The notes below the pieces were generated by a model, which was not told where the DNA came from, made no database searches, and saw nothing but the letters and a program-made list of their open reading frames with translations. From Bimastos eiseni (Eukaryota > Annelida > Clitellata > Crassiclitellata > Lumbricidae), in the NCBI GenBank assembly GCA_959347315.1, contig OY365817.1, positions 6,879,731 through 6,943,730 of the forward strand: 64,000 bases of DNA, written 5' to 3'. Below, piece after piece: positions 22,364-34,030 of this stretch. Numbering within the stretch: the stretch's first letter is position 1; each line of letters opens with the position of its first letter. A program made the position numbers and the translations under genes.

Positions 22364-24126
22364 AGGGGTAACTCCACCTCGCAGTTTAACGTTAAACCAG
22401 GGCCGCCCATTTAATGAGTATGCATGCCAATCATATCAAACCACCCGAAGGCTATAGCGGTCTAGCAGCTGGGTCCGTCCATGTCGATTGAGTGGTCAGT
22501 GATGGAAATGTTGGCGCTTAGTGCCTTTCTGTAGTTCATTTGCATTTCAATAATAATATAGGTCCCGGAATTTGGGCTGAGGTTAGACCTTGTCAATTGT
22601 AGTTGCTCCAGAGGGGACAATTAGGATAGTTCATCTGAACAGGGTCAAAGATGCTGGGAGACAGCAGTGTATGACCACATGCCAAATGACTGGACATAAC
22701 AACAGACGTGCGTTGATAACATGGCACATAATCGTGAACTGCAAGACTGAGACACTGTGACATAATGTAAACAGATATCCAATTGTGATACCAGTCAATA
22801 GATATATATATTATTGTCAGGATAGATATTTAGCAGCTGACACTAGCATTGGAAGCTTCACAGACATCTAAATGCCTATATGATGCTACTATTACACCTA
22901 TTAATCCTTTATCCAGGCTTGGGACTGGCACTGCCACAATATCAGCAGTGGTGGAGTAACAGACCTTGCAGGTCATAAATATTTATAACTTTTTGCATTC
23001 ACTCAAATATGGGTCAAAGACCTGTGCCCTCCTCAAAATGTCACTGTTTTTTTCATTACTGTTCACTTGTATCCGTTGCATTGATGTCATTGGATCAGTC
23101 CATAAATGTCTTCCATCTCATCATCACTTGAATTCCACGACGAGTTGTCACTCTGGCAAATCTCGTTATACATAGGCTTCATCCACAGATAATGCTGATG
23201 CTGCTGACGATGATGATGTTGGTGATGATGAAGAAATTTATTCATTAGGGTAGGGCCATTTTGTTTGATATCAATAGGGGATGAGACAAATGGTGTCACT
23301 CCTATCGCCTTCCTTGCAGAGAAATTTGGGTGAGCAACTTGTCCCAGGTCACAAGTGACTTGAAGTATTTTCGATCTTATTGGCATCAACATGTGATGTT
23401 CCATCACTGTCTATCATTTTAGCTGTCATGTTACTGTCTTGTCCTTGCAAGTATTTACTAACATAAAGGCCTACTTAAAACAATGATCTACATGAACACA
23501 ACATATATTCCAAAACTAAATCCCCAAACTAATGTTCAGCTTACTAATTTGCACAGTCATGTAAGAAACAGCTTCTAATGCAATCCAAAATAATGAGGGC
23601 TGGAATAAACCATCAAGACACTTTCACAGTATGCTAAATTATTGTCTCGCACGTGATAGGACATGGCTTAGTTGTGTTGGAACCCGAGAACCAAAAGCCC
23701 ACTGGGCCACTGGCAGTGTAACGAAGTCCTCGGCTTCAATTCAAATCAGTGACAGGTAGAAGGAATCGTGAAAACAAACCGTAAAAACAAACCAAGGCCC
23801 AGTTACGAAGTCATCTCCAGGCAATCGATGCTAGTACTGTCAGTGTTTGAGCCTGTATGTGTATATCTGTTCTTTGCGACCCATATTATAATTGAAATGC
23901 AAATGAACTACGTCTTTACCTCGGATAGTGCGTCCATTGAAAGAGATGCACACAGCTAATAAATCATTGTTCCATAAGAGACCACTCAATCGACGGCCAC
24001 AGTCCCAGCTGGTCGGGCAGCTGGGTCTGTGCGATACAATTCCGGAGGTTCGATATGATTGGCATGCATGCTCATTAAATGGGCGGCCCTAGCCTTAAAC
24101 GTTAAACTGCAGGTGGAGTTACCCCT
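22364..24126. mobile_element. TTAA-flanked inverted-repeat DNA transposon (1763 bp)
   Basis: The left end is AGGGGTAACTCCACCT and the right end AGGTGGAGTTACCCCT. The inverted similarity continues about 190 bp on each side through a GGGCGGCC block and GAGTATGCATGCCAATCATA. TTAA lies immediately outside both ends (22360-22363 and 24127-24130), the target duplication typical of piggyBac- and Kolobok-like elements. No transposase was recognised; a minus frame at 23087-23407 has a His-rich run and is unassigned. A diverged partial copy of the left half lies inverted at 50985-51428. Confidence 0.83.
23220..23375. repeat. SINE-like or element fragment, related to 54400-54560
   Basis: It shares a GGGGATGAGA word, a CGCCTTCCTTGC-type word and GCAACTTGTCCCAGGTCAC with 54420-54510, in the same order and orientation. 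The copy at 54400 continues into a GGTTCGAACC box, which is missing here. Confidence 0.5.
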
Positions 24127-24639
24127 TTAAGTGAATGTAAAGCAAAGGTAAAATTGAATGAAGATCTTTAGTTCATTAGTCTGATTCCTTTTCAATTAAA
24201 AGATAATTTCAATTAAAATAAATGTTCATTCGATTTGTTGTCTAAATTTAATTGCACTATTTAAATAGTTCAGCTGGGTCACAGAGGGAAAAGTTCTGGG
24301 GGAATTGTCCTATGGGGGAATTGTCCAGGGGAAGATGTCAGGGGAGATGTCTGGGGGAGATGCCCTAGACCCAATTAGGGCCACCCATATAACAGCTCTG
24401 CTCAGTGGCAACAGTGTGTCATAGACTATACAGGAGTCACAGTTTATAATTAATGAAAAGCAGCAACTACTGTCTATAACCTGTGCAATAAATTAACATC
24501 TGCAGACTGTCAGTTGATTTATCCCCATTAAGTGGACCTCATCCATCCAGTAGTCTGTGAATATACTGCTGGCTCCTGAAACTTTGCTTCTTTGTGCACT
24601 TTACAAATCTTGAGATTATGACTATTATAGAAGAACTGC

Positions 24640-25355
24640 CTGGCCATCCATCTAATTAAAACCTTCTTAAGTTAATTGATGCCTTGCATCAAATCATTCG
24701 CACTGTTGAACTACAGTTAAGAGCACGTCAACGTCCTCTGCAGGTCCTGCTTCTACCAGTTACGTCAGATCAGGGTCATACGGCGCCACCTGTCAATGGA
24801 TGCCGCTGCGACTCTGGTGCACTCCTTTGTGCTCACATGACTGGATTACTGCAATGCCATCCTCGTCGGTTTGCCAAAATACCATATACGCCAGCTGCAG
24901 TCTGTCCTTAATTGTGCCGCCAGAGTTGTTGCCAGACTTCCTAAGTTCTCGCACATCTCTACCTATATGAGGGACACGCTAAGCTGGTTACTGGTGGAGA
25001 ACAGAATCATCTTCAAGATCGACCACGTGGTGCGTTCGTCGCTGGCTCGTGCCCTCCCGGGTTACATGTGTGACCTGTGTATTCCAGTAGCTAGCCAGTC
25101 GGGGCATCAGTCTCTGCGTTCTGCGTCTCATGGGGACCTGGTGCTTCCGCGCTCTTGTACCGCCACGCGGGCAGGCCGTGCCTTTTCGTGCGTTGGACTG
25201 TTATGTTGGAACTCCAATTCGGAGTCTCCCTCTGTGTGTAGCACAGGAGACATTTTCTGGACTATTGAAGACGCATTTATATCAGGACTGTTAGGTAGCT
25301 TCGGTAAGCGCCCTCGGGAGGTTCTTGTAGAAATGTAGGGTGCTATATAAATGTT
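24640..25355 (+). pseudogene. L2/CR1-type LINE 3' part (plus)
   Basis: Frames on + give ALCAHMTGLLQCH-type sequence, then QLQSVLNCAARVVARLPKFS, then DTLSWLLVENRIIFKIDHVV, then GDLVLPRSCTATRAGRAFSC. These are the post-polymerase blocks of this LINE clade. It ends GGGTGCTATATAAATGTTT and then a CATA repeat tail. The 155-residue frame at 24871-25338 is well kept, so this is a fairly young, 5'-truncated copy. Confidence 0.88.
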
Positions 25356-25358
25356 TAT

Positions 25359-25422
25359 ATACATACATACATACATACATACATACATACATACATACAT
25401 ACATACATACATACATACCTAC
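25359..25422 (+). repeat. CATA microsatellite (LINE 3' tail)
   Basis: About sixteen tandem ATAC units directly follow the LINE 3' end. The position indicates it grew from the tetranucleotide tail of the LINE. Confidence 0.93.
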
Positions 25423-25593
25423 ATACAAGAGCTTTCTTCCCTTTTGCATGCTTGTTAAAGTGTCAGCAGTACATGCAATCTTACTTAAGACAAAGCAGAG
25501 CTGCTGACTTGAAAGAGACAAATTCTGTATTTGATATGTTATTTTAGGAAGGGGGGTCTAACACGTTAAGCTTGTTGTCATTGTCCTTTATAG

Positions 25594-25811
25594 TTAATCA
25601 TCAGCATGATGCTGAAGGTCATGACAAAAATCAAGAGAATGAGCCGCCAACTGATGAGATCATCCCTGCCTACCGGCGTGACTGCCACGAAGAAGTCTAT
25701 TGTGGAAGCCACGTATATCCAGGACGCGGAGTCTACCTTCTGAAATTTGACAACTCTTATTCTCTTTGGAGAGGCAAAACTGTGTACTACAGAGTCTACT
25801 ATACTCGTTAA
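25594..25811 (+). CDS. ACBD3: ACBD3 last exon, GOLD domain C-terminus and stop
   Basis: The acceptor is CCTTTATAG. Two bases complete Val, then 71 codons and TAA at 25809-25811. [18 protein letters not shown] and [19 protein letters not shown], ending YYTR at the very C-terminus, are almost unchanged from vertebrate ACBD3 and form the last strands of the GOLD domain. The poorly conserved start ([14 protein letters not shown]) belongs to the acidic loop. With the other four exons this gives about 313 residues in the window. An ATTAAA at 26030-26035 could serve as poly(A) signal, which would make a 3' UTR of roughly 240 bases. Confidence 0.98.
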
Positions 25812-26458
25812 ATGTTAAGTAAAAATAGAAGCTTTTCACAGGTTTTGGACACAAAAGACTTAATCATGTTTCTTCTGTTGTGGTACTCTCTTGGAGAAAC
25901 ATTATTGTATTTGAATTTGACTTGTACTTTACATAAATCGTTTCTTAATTTGAAATTGTCTCTTCACCAGTGTTTATTTGGGGAAAAAATGCCAATCTAA
26001 TTTTATAGCTACTTTACTTTACATTTGAAATTAAAAGAATGTTTAATTAGATTTCTTTTTGGTTATCGTGATTGAACAGCATCCATATGTGAATACAGCT
26101 ACAATGAACAGAGACCATTTGTTTATGATTCAAGCCACCAGCTCCACAGAAGTAGTGAACAAATTTTGTCTGCTTTGAAATTGGTTACTTATCTTTGTGT
26201 CTAACTGTTTGTGCTGTTGCATCTGAAACTCTGTACATCAGTTATTACAATTTTCAAAATGCTGTAGCAGCAGTGTATGAAACAGCAGACCTTAGCATGA
26301 TGATTGTTACTTTTAATAAGAAAACCATCGATCAATGTGCTAAGAAAATTGGTTAAAAATACTTGGCTAGATACATTGCTGTATGTCTCTTAAGTTAGAG
26401 GTCATATTCAATTTCATAAAAGAAATTCTGATTAGACATGCTAGTGGAAAAGATCACA

Positions 26459-26540
26459 ATGAGAGAGTGAAAGAGAGGGGAGAAAGAGAGAGACGGGGAG
26501 AGAGAGGGGTAAGTGTGAGAAGCAGAGAGCGCTGTCCGAG
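26459..26540 (+). repeat. GA-rich low-complexity tract
   Basis: The run is mostly GAGA and AGAGG, purine-rich on +. It lies downstream of ACBD3. The stretch 25812-26748 otherwise holds only the probable ACBD3 3' UTR and unassigned DNA. Confidence 0.8.
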
Positions 26541-26748
26541 AGAGCTCATCAGCGGTCGATTATGATTTATCGGCAAGCAGAGTCAATATTTCTGAAGTTT
26601 TGGAACGTCTAGAATGTATGGAAGGATTCTCATAGGAGAATTCCTCTGACAGCTATCATTAGCTCTGTGTTTGTACTACCCTTAGACAGCATAGCATAAA
26701 AATATATGACCTTAGCTACTGGAATTCATTGCCAAAAGAACTGACATG

Positions 26749-27493
26749 CGTATTTACTCGCGTATAAGTCGAGAAATTTGATGCTATTTCAGGACGACGG
26801 AAACAGCATTCGACTTATTCGTGAGACGCAAAATAGACTGAAGATTTTCGGACGACCAAAATACGACCAAATATGCATGTGTTACGAAAACCAACTCAAA
26901 ACTTAAACCCTTAGTTGTCTGGTTATCTTAACAACTATTTCACAATAAATCACAGTTCTACACTTTATTAAAATCGAAAAGTCATTTTTTTAAAATAAGT
27001 TTATTATATACTTGTACCATAGTATTCTATTAGAAAACTTTTATGTTTTGAGTTTAGTGCAGTAGAATACTTACAGATACGTTCCACATTGAGCAATTTG
27101 AAGAAATAGTGAGTCTCCTACAAAACTGGTTTCAAGTTGAAGATTGTTGAGTATGCTGCACTGCATGGAAATTCGAGCGCCATGCAAGAGATGCCTTCCT
27201 TACGTACTTAATTTCTTACACAATCCGGAGGCAGCGAACGGAAGTCTTCACATATTGTATTTGCATTTGTATTCACATATTGGTTGTTTATATTATTTTG
27301 TATGATTTTCAAACACAAGTTTATTAGATTTTGTATTTTAGGGAAAATTTTCTAATCACTACTAAATTTCGTCATCACTCGTTTTGAGTTTATGGATTCG
27401 ACTTATATGCGAGTCGTTGATTTCGGACGCTATTTTGATCAAAAATGTGCACTTCGACTTATACGCGAATCGACTTATACGCGAGTATATACG
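26749..27493. mobile_element. Inverted-repeat element with TATAAGTCGA words (about 745 bp)
   Basis: The left end is GTATTTACTCGCGTATAAGT; the right end reads GTATATACTCGCGTATAAGT in reverse. CGACTTAT words recur inside both ends. It is related to the element at 62106-62697, which has the same TATACTCG terminus. The target duplication is uncertain. The middle is AT-rich without a transposase. Confidence 0.75.
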
Positions 27494-27710
27494 ATACTCC
27501 CCAGCTTTGCAATTGTTTAAACATGAGTTGAAACACTTTATTCTATTCTATTCTATTCAGGGACTTATAAAACGCCCCTCACAGTACAACCTAATCCCGA
27601 CGAAAAACCCCTAGAAAAAAGAAAAGATCTGTTCTGCCTGTTTCTGTTGTCATTGTCGATTTTCAAGGGCATTACTGGCTTTGTTAATTCACAGAAGGCT
27701 TATGGATATT

Positions 27711-27882
27711 CAGGGCCGTATCGAGCTATAATTATGCCCTGTGCGTAGCATCAATTTGGCACCCAACATTTTGAAAATAGTGCATTTTATGGAATAATAA
27801 GTTATTCCATCCTGAAATTTGCGCCCTTTCCACATTTGCGCCCGGAGTCTAGTCCCCGCTGGCCCCCGTCGGTACGGCCCTG
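27711..27882. mobile_element. hAT MITE (172 bp), copy 1
   Basis: It starts CAGGGCCGTATCGAG and ends GTCGGTACGGCCCTG. The 8-bp target duplication TGGATATT is exact (27703-27710 and 27883-27890). The centre contains TTATGGAATAA and TTATTCCATCC, an inner palindrome. A second copy lies at 57948-58126. Confidence 0.94.
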
Positions 27883-27914
27883 TGGATATTATGACTGTAT
27901 AATATAATATTATC

Positions 27915-28075
27915 CAGGGCTGTTAACAATACTTGAAAAAAGTATTGCAATAGCAATACCAATACTTCCTAATTAAAAGTATCATGATACCAATACCAAT
28001 ACTTTTTCTGAAAAGTATTGCAATACCTATACTTTTACCAATACTTTTCGATATGCTTGCTGAATTCGATCTTAG
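27915..28075 (+). mobile_element. One end of a hAT-like element with AGTATTG words
   Basis: It begins CAGGGCTGTTAACAATACTT, followed by repeated CAATACTT and AAGTATTG words over about 140 bp, the arrangement seen at the ends of other hAT-like elements here. The matching right end was not found, so it may be truncated. 28076-28480 shows nothing recognisable. Confidence 0.5.
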
Positions 28076-28489
28076 CACAAATTATAATTTGTGCACCAAT
28101 AGTTTTTGCAAATTTCCAAAGGAATCGCTTGGGCCAATCACAAGGAGTGTAGACAAGAGCAATGGTTACTCGTCAAAATTCTGTGTACACGCTTTTCTGT
28201 TAAATATAGATGTCGCCCCAATCTAAACTTTTCTTCTATTTGAAAATATGGTGTTTTGAACCTCTATTGGTACGTTATTGTATTTTGCTGACATACCTGG
28301 TAGTCATTAGTAAATTTGGCTTCACGACTAATTAAAAAGTTGATGAATCAACTTGTTATTTTAAAATATTGTTGTAATCACTCCATTGATATTTTTCTGG
28401 TATAATGAGGCAGCCCCTTCTAGCGGAACATTTCGTTTCTTTGGGGCATACCTTATGTTTGCTACTGTATAAATGTGTTAAGTTTATTC

Positions 28490-29410
28490 ATTCATTCATT
28501 AGGAAAATTTATATAGCGCCACTTCAAGGGCCTCCGACCCCGTGCACGGCTATAAAGAACAGTTTTAAGGCGATAATAAAAAGAGTGTAAGTGGACTCTT
28601 GGCGACAACCGCAACGCCAACGGGAACATCTTCCAGAGTGAAGGGCGAACCACTGAGAAGGCACGATTCTGCTTAGTAGTTGTACAAGCAAATGGGACAA
28701 TGAGCATTGAGCAGGCGGAGAGCTCAGTAGTGCGGAGAGAGTGGTGACCCGCCGGTGCACTCAGGGTAGAGCAACAGAGATCGCGAAAATTGGTAGGGGT
28801 GAGACCCAGCAAGGACCGCCACACCAAAGGGATGATATGGTACGAGATTCAGTGTTGGAGGGGGAGCCAGTGGAGCGCATCCAACATTTAGCCGGAGACA
28901 TGGCAAAATTTCGGAATGCGTCCAACATGACGTGCAGCAGAACGCAGGACCCGCTCCAGGCACCGCAACCGCCTAGCTGGAAGGCCTGCATAGAGTGAAC
29001 AACAGTAATCCAGTCGAGCTGTGATGAAAGCGTGGCGCCTGGAGTTAGTGAGTGTGCAACAGTGCCAACTGGTAGTATGAGTCATGGCAAAAGACGGTGA
29101 ACGTGAGAAGCAAAGGTGAGCTCTTGGTCCAGCATGACTTCCAAGGTCCCGACAACAGAGGAAAATGCAAAGAGGGGGAAGTCAGCAGTAGGCTCTAATG
29201 GCAGTTGAATCAAGCTTCATGAGCTGTTGGTTTATCTGCTGCCCAAACAGATAAATTGGTTTTTCCCCAGTTGAGTTGCAGGTGGTGTGTCACCATCCAA
29301 GCCTCCAGTGTTTGACACATTGTCCAAACATAGGCCTCTAGGCTAATCACTAGTAATATTTCATGATTCTGCTGCTTTCGAATATAAACTGATTTGGTGA
29401 ACAATACAGA
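28490..29410 (-). pseudogene. L2/CR1-type LINE 3' part (minus strand)
   Basis: Read on -, it gives RRHAFITARLDYCCSLYAGL near 29030, RCLERVLRSAARHVGRIPKF near 28930, then a VVRPSLWKMFPLALR block and YYRLKTVLYSRARG near 28560. The 3' end is TGGCGCTATATAAATTTTCC with a tail of AATG units (TTCATTCATTCATT on +, near 28483). The piece at 29210-29404 (QTLEAWMVTHHLQLNWGKT on -) is the upstream polymerase part. Stops break the frame. Confidence 0.87.
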
Positions 29411-29438
29411 ATTTTTGACTTTGACTTTAATATCAATT

Positions 29439-30247
29439 GAGACCAGAAAACTGCGGTCTTGGTCTTGGTATCGAATGCATTGGTCTTGGTCTTGGTCTCG
29501 GACTATCGGTCTTGGTCTTGGTCTTAAAGGAATGGTCTTGGGATTTGTCTCCTTCTTAGGTTAGCGTTCTTAATCATTTGCCATATCAGAGCAATTTTTT
29601 TTATATTTGTCGGTTATTTTCGATTATTAAAGACACCTGATGTTTAGTCCCTGCACGCTTGTTATCGATTTATGACGCGCTGACCCTCCCTCTATATATG
29701 CATGTTGCTATTGGCAACAAAAATGCATTTGCAACAGAACCAGCCATTTCAAAATTTGCCTTAACAAATTTCAAGGTTTTGGAACAATCTAATAATTATG
29801 TAGTCGACCACTTGTAGACACTGTTAACCTACAATTTCGAGTACAAATAGGCGTACACTATTGAAATGGAATGTTAATCTACTTGTTCAGATGTCTTAAA
29901 GTATTTACCTATCGTATACTGTAAGTAATTTATAGTGTGATATTCTCAGGCCAAAGCCCGGACTGAACCCCCAAAAGTTCAGACAGACTGGCCGGAAAAA
30001 CTGTTTTCTGGACCCTTATTAAGATTAATATTCTTCAGCAATAAAATTAATGTTTGAAGCGTGTTATTCCGTTTTAGCGTCTTAATAAATTTAATTGTTT
30101 ATAAAAAAGAGTATCGCTCTTGGTCTTGGTCTCGGACCACCTGGTCTTGGTCTTGGTCTAGGACCACCCGGTCTTGGTCTTGGTCTTGGATCTCTCGGGT
30201 TTGGTCTCGGTCTTGGTCTCGAAGTTTTGGTCTCGTGCCGACCACTG
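29439..30247 (+). mobile_element. TCTTGG-array hAT-like element, 5'-truncated copy
   Basis: It matches the complete copies at 31030 and 35336 from GAGACCAGAAAACTGCGG onward and ends GGTCTCGTGCCGACCACTG, but the first 60-70 bp of the family are missing. Both ends carry TCTTGGTC arrays in the same direction. The middle is a family-specific 500-bp non-coding body. Confidence 0.82.
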
Positions 30248-30774
30248 GTAGGCCTATTGGTGGATTACTGATTGTTCACCTCTTCAAGTGGTATCACCAC
30301 TTCTCAATGTAGATAAGTCTCCTCACAGAAGACATCAATGACACATCATCATAAGTTTAAAGCCAGTTGACATGAAATAAGGTAAATCCACTTCGACAAC
30401 CATAGTTCCATCTACATATAAAATGTTGATTAATCCTCACGAACTCTCTTTAACGACATCATGTGTCGACATGGACTCAGTTGTATAATCCTAAAGGACG
30501 AACGTGTAGCACTTATGGAGTCCACAAATGTTAAATCCAGTGTTTACTTCTAAATTCTGATTGCAACTTAATTTGCAACTTTTACACCAATTTTGGACGA
30601 ATTTTGGTTCTGTGTCTGGTGTCTGCCGTCGGCCATTGTCTGAAGATTTGATAGTTCGATGATCGGATGATTGCATGGTGCACGGTCGAAAGGTGATAAG
30701 ATTGGAGTTTTAATGGTAGCTGTAGGGCCTATTGATGAAAAGAATTATGTGGCAGTTTGGCTAGATGCTGGATT

Positions 30775-30885
30775 GCACCATTCTTTTCATTCATCCAGCT
30801 TCCATTAAGGCCTGATTCTTTTCATATCAATCCAGCTCCCAGTTTTACACATTCTTTTCATCAATTAATCCAGCTTCTAGTTAAA
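30775..30885 (+). repeat. Threefold CATTCTTTTCAT / ATCCAGCT repeat
   Basis: Three diverged units of about 35-45 bp each contain ATTCTTTTCAT followed by AATCCAGCT or its close variant. An inverted partner (GATGAAAAGAATTATG, 30734-30749) lies just upstream, so this may be the remnant of a small inverted-repeat element. The flanking stretch 30248-30733 is unassigned. Confidence 0.5.
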
Positions 30886-31029
30886 TATTAATGTCGGAGT
30901 ATAGAATTGTTTTTTCGTGCCTTAACGACTACCTCTCGTCAAACTCACTGCTAAACCCCTCGAACAAGGCATCACTAAACACCACTCCACTGAAATTCTG
31001 CTTGCCTTTCTACATAGCAAACTGGTCTC

Positions 31030-31857
31030 CAGGGATGTGGTCTCGAGACCGCGATCTTCGTCTCGAGACGGTCTTGAGACCGGAAGACTGCGGTCTTGGT
31101 CTTGAATGCATCGGTCTTGGCCTAGGTCTTGGTCTGGCTGCGTCGGTCTTGGTCTTGGTCTTAAAGGAACGGTCTTGGGATTGGTCTCCGTCTTAGGTTA
31201 ACGTATCAGAGCAATTTCTTTGATATTTTTCGGTTATTTTCGATTATGAGAGACACCGGATGTTTAGTCCCTGCACGCTTGTTATCGATTTATGATGTGC
31301 TGACCCTCTATATATAGGCCTACCTGTTTCTATGGGCAATAAAATGCATTTGCAACGGAACCATCCATTTCAAAATTTCCTTTCACAAATGTCAAGGTTT
31401 TGAAACAATCTAATGATTATGTGGTTGGCCACGTGTAGTCACTGTTAACCTACAATTCTGAGTACAAGTAGACCTACACCATTCATATGGAACCTTAATC
31501 TACTTGTCTTAGAGTATCTAGTATTTAAATTGTATACTGTAAGTAATTTATAGTGTGATATTCTCAGGCCAGAGCCAAGGGCTGAACCCGCAAAAGTTCA
31601 GACTGGCCGGTAAAACTGTTTTCTAGATCGGTTCTAAGATTAGTATTCTTCAGCAATAAAATTAATGTTTTAAGCGTGTTATTCCGTTTTAGCGTCTTAA
31701 CAAATTGAATTTTTTTTATAAAAAAGAGTATCGGTCTTGGTCTTGGACCCTCGGTCTTGGTCTTGGTCTCGGACCACCCGGTCTTGGTCTTGGTCTTGGA
31801 CCTCTCGGTCTTGGTCTCGATCTTGGTCTCGAGGTTTTGGTCTCGTGCCCAACACTG
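31030..31857 (+). mobile_element. TCTTGG-array hAT-like element, complete copy (828 bp)
   Basis: It starts CAGGGATGTGGTCTCGAGAC and ends CTCGTGCCCAACACTG, with an exact 8-bp duplication CTGGTCTC (31022-31029 and 31858-31865). It sits against a minus-strand LINE fragment. The Leu-Gly or Ser-Trp open frames in this region are translations of the hexamer arrays and are not genes. Confidence 0.92.
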
Positions 31858-31865
31858 CTGGTCTC

Positions 31866-32111
31866 TGCCGTCAACTATCAACAAGCTTCTTGCCTCTGCC
31901 TCCTCGAGCCTTGAGGGACACCACATGTGAGTGGGAGAGGCTGCGAACACGAGTTGGAGGCTTTGGCAGAGAATGATCTGGTAAATAAGTAGGATTGGAA
32001 CCAGAGTAGAGAAGTCCCAGAAATGCTAAACCAAGAGGAAAGTCTAGTCAAAAGAATGCCTTCTATTCGACCTAGGCCTACTCTGTCCATTTGCCTCATT
32101 TGAGGTAACAA
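31866..32111 (-). pseudogene. LINE reverse transcriptase fragment (minus strand)
   Basis: On - this encodes LLTRLSSWFSISGTSLLWFQ, then SYLFTRSFSAKAS and LPLTCGVPQGS. GVPQGS is the motif just upstream of the catalytic YxDD. It is truncated before YxDD by the element at 31030-31857. It appears to be a different LINE lineage from the L2-type copies in the window. Confidence 0.82.
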
Positions 32112-32129
32112 CGCTGCTGACTTGCAGGG

Positions 32130-34030
32130 ACTCAGCGTCAGAAAAGTCAGAAGTGACAGAAAAGATAACAGAATATGTTAAGTACATACAGACCAAATTC
32201 GGAAAGACACAAAAGAAAATCAGATGAGAAAGAGGAGGAGAGTATCACTCAGACGGATTTGCAGACCTTCTTAAGGCATGAAGACACACAAACTGAAATG
32301 ACGTCACCATATTCATCTCCACAGAATGGATGTGCAGAAAGAAAGAACCGAAATGATTAGATGCATGTTGAACGATTAAGGATTACACAAAAGATTGACG
32401 GCTAATCATCTACAGAACAGACTACCAGTTAAAGGTGATGAAAAGACCCCATATGAGAAATGGAATAAAAGAAAACCTGATTTAAGTTATGCAAGAAGAT
32501 CTGGGTGTGTAGCTTATGCAGCAATACCCAAAGAGGAAGACAAAAACTAGATGATAAGCCACCAAACTTGTATTTGTTGGATATGAAGAAGGTACAAAGG
32601 GTTATCGTTTACTGGATGTCAGTTCAAACCGGATACAATTAAGTAAAGATGTAATCTTCATTGAAGGAGATCTTCCAATGAAACGTATGAAGTCAAGATA
32701 CATGAGGAACAAACATTAGATTCAGAGGATGATGGATGCTACAGTGACTACTACTGAAGTAAAAGAAACTGAAGAACAAGAAAATTCTATTTTAAACACT
32801 GGAACTACAACGTTTGAAAAGAACTTATGAAGTTCGGAAAGGACCACAAATGTAAACCTCCAGAACGACTAGTATAAGTAATACAAAAAGTGACGACATG
32901 TGAGACAGAACCTAAAACATGCAGTGAAGCAATATCGTGCAAACAAGCAGAAAAGTGACATGCAGCTATGAATGCAGAGACGGAATCGTTAAAACAACCT
33001 GAAACTTGGATTTTAACAACTCTTCCAGAGAAGAAAACTGCCATAGGAAGCAAATGGGTGTACAAAATAAAGAAGGCTGAAAAAGGAAATGCCACAAGAT
33101 ACAAAGCTCGTTCAGTTGCTCAAGGCTACTCTCAAAAATACGGAGATGACTATGATGAAGTTTTTGCCCCAGTTGCACAACCAATGACTCTTTGAGTCAT
33201 GTTGACAATTGCAGGAATCAAAAAATAAGATAGTAAAACACTATGATGTTGAGACGACTTATCTAAATGGAAACTTGTCTCATGAGGTGTATATGAAATA
33301 GCCACAAGGATGGTGATAAAGTTGTCTGTAAACTGAAGAAAAACCTATATGGACGTAAACAAGGAGCTAATGAATGGAACAGAAAGTTCAATAACATTCT
33401 TTTTGACAATGGTTTCAAAGGGAGCAATAATGACCCATGTCTATACAGTAAACAGAAAAATGGAAAATGGATGTATATCTCAATACATGTTGATGACTTA
33501 ATTGCAGCTGCAACCGATGAACACATGTTGAAGGATTTTGAAATAGGATAGAGTGAAACACTCAGCTTAAAGAATCTAGGTAATGTGAAATATCACTTGA
33601 GAATTCATCTTAGAGAGAGAGATTAAGAAGGAATATTTTCCTTACATCAAAAGAAATATATTGAAGAGAAACTACAAGGGTTCAACCTATGTGACAGCAA
33701 AACATCAAACATTCCATTAGATACAGGATATCGGAAAAGATAAGAAGTACAAGAAAGTGTGAAATGCAAAGAAATTTACAGAAGTACTTTAAATTACTTA
33801 GCAACCGATTCCAGACCTGACATTGCAGTGTCTATATCAATTCTTTCAAGACGTGTAAATGACCCGATGGAGAGTGATCGGATAAAGGCAAAGAGAGTCT
33901 ATGGCTATCTTAAACACACTAAGGATTTGAAGCTGACTGTGATATTTGAAAGATCAAAAGAATCAATCAATTGGATATGTGGATGCTGACTGGTGTGGAG
34001 ATGCTCTAGACAGAAAGTCCAACACAGGCA
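32130..34030 (+). pseudogene. Ty1/copia retrotransposon pol remnant, left part
   Basis: Degraded + frames give, in copia order: the integrase end SPYSSPQNGCAERKNR (32310) and YEKWNKRKPDLSYARR (32450); the reverse transcriptase start WILTTLPEKKTAIGSKWVYK (33005) and DDYDEVFAPVAQ (33145); YISIHVDDLIAAATDEHML (33475) with the VDD catalytic motif; then DSRPDIAVSISILSRRV (33805) and the RNase H opening YVDADWCGDALDRKSNTG (33970). Numerous stops and frameshifts show it is dead. Gag and protease were not found. It is broken at about 34030 by foreign DNA. Confidence 0.92.

Larger units (their letters stand above)
21800..24372. mobile_element. Possible outer inverted-repeat element with ACATCTCCCC words
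   Basis: 21805-21915 contains several ACATCTCCCC and TCCATTTCTCCTGG words. 24285-24372 contains the reverse complement words (GGGGAGATGTC, GGGGGAATTGTCC). The arrangement suggests element ends about 2.6 kb apart, with the TTAA element nested between them. Exact ends and a target duplication could not be fixed. Confidence 0.5.
20135..25593 (+). other. ACBD3 intron (about 5.5 kb)
   Basis: The intron runs from GTATAT to CTTTATAG. It contains a LINE 3' end on -, the second copy of the left-edge repeat, a nested pair of inverted-repeat elements and a + LINE with a CATA tail, all listed separately. From 21300 to 21790 nothing was recognised. Confidence 0.85.

Noticed and set aside
23087..23407. 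106-residue minus frame with a His-rich run
   Set aside because: It lies inside the TTAA element, overlaps a SINE-like repeat and the His run comes from a GATGAT-type microsatellite.
31564..31976. Open frames rich in Leu-Gly or Ser-Trp (also at 30061, 34625, 35338, 36061, 50585 and 51710)
   Set aside because: They are translations of TCTTGG hexamer arrays in a transposon family and have no ATG-anchored conserved domain.
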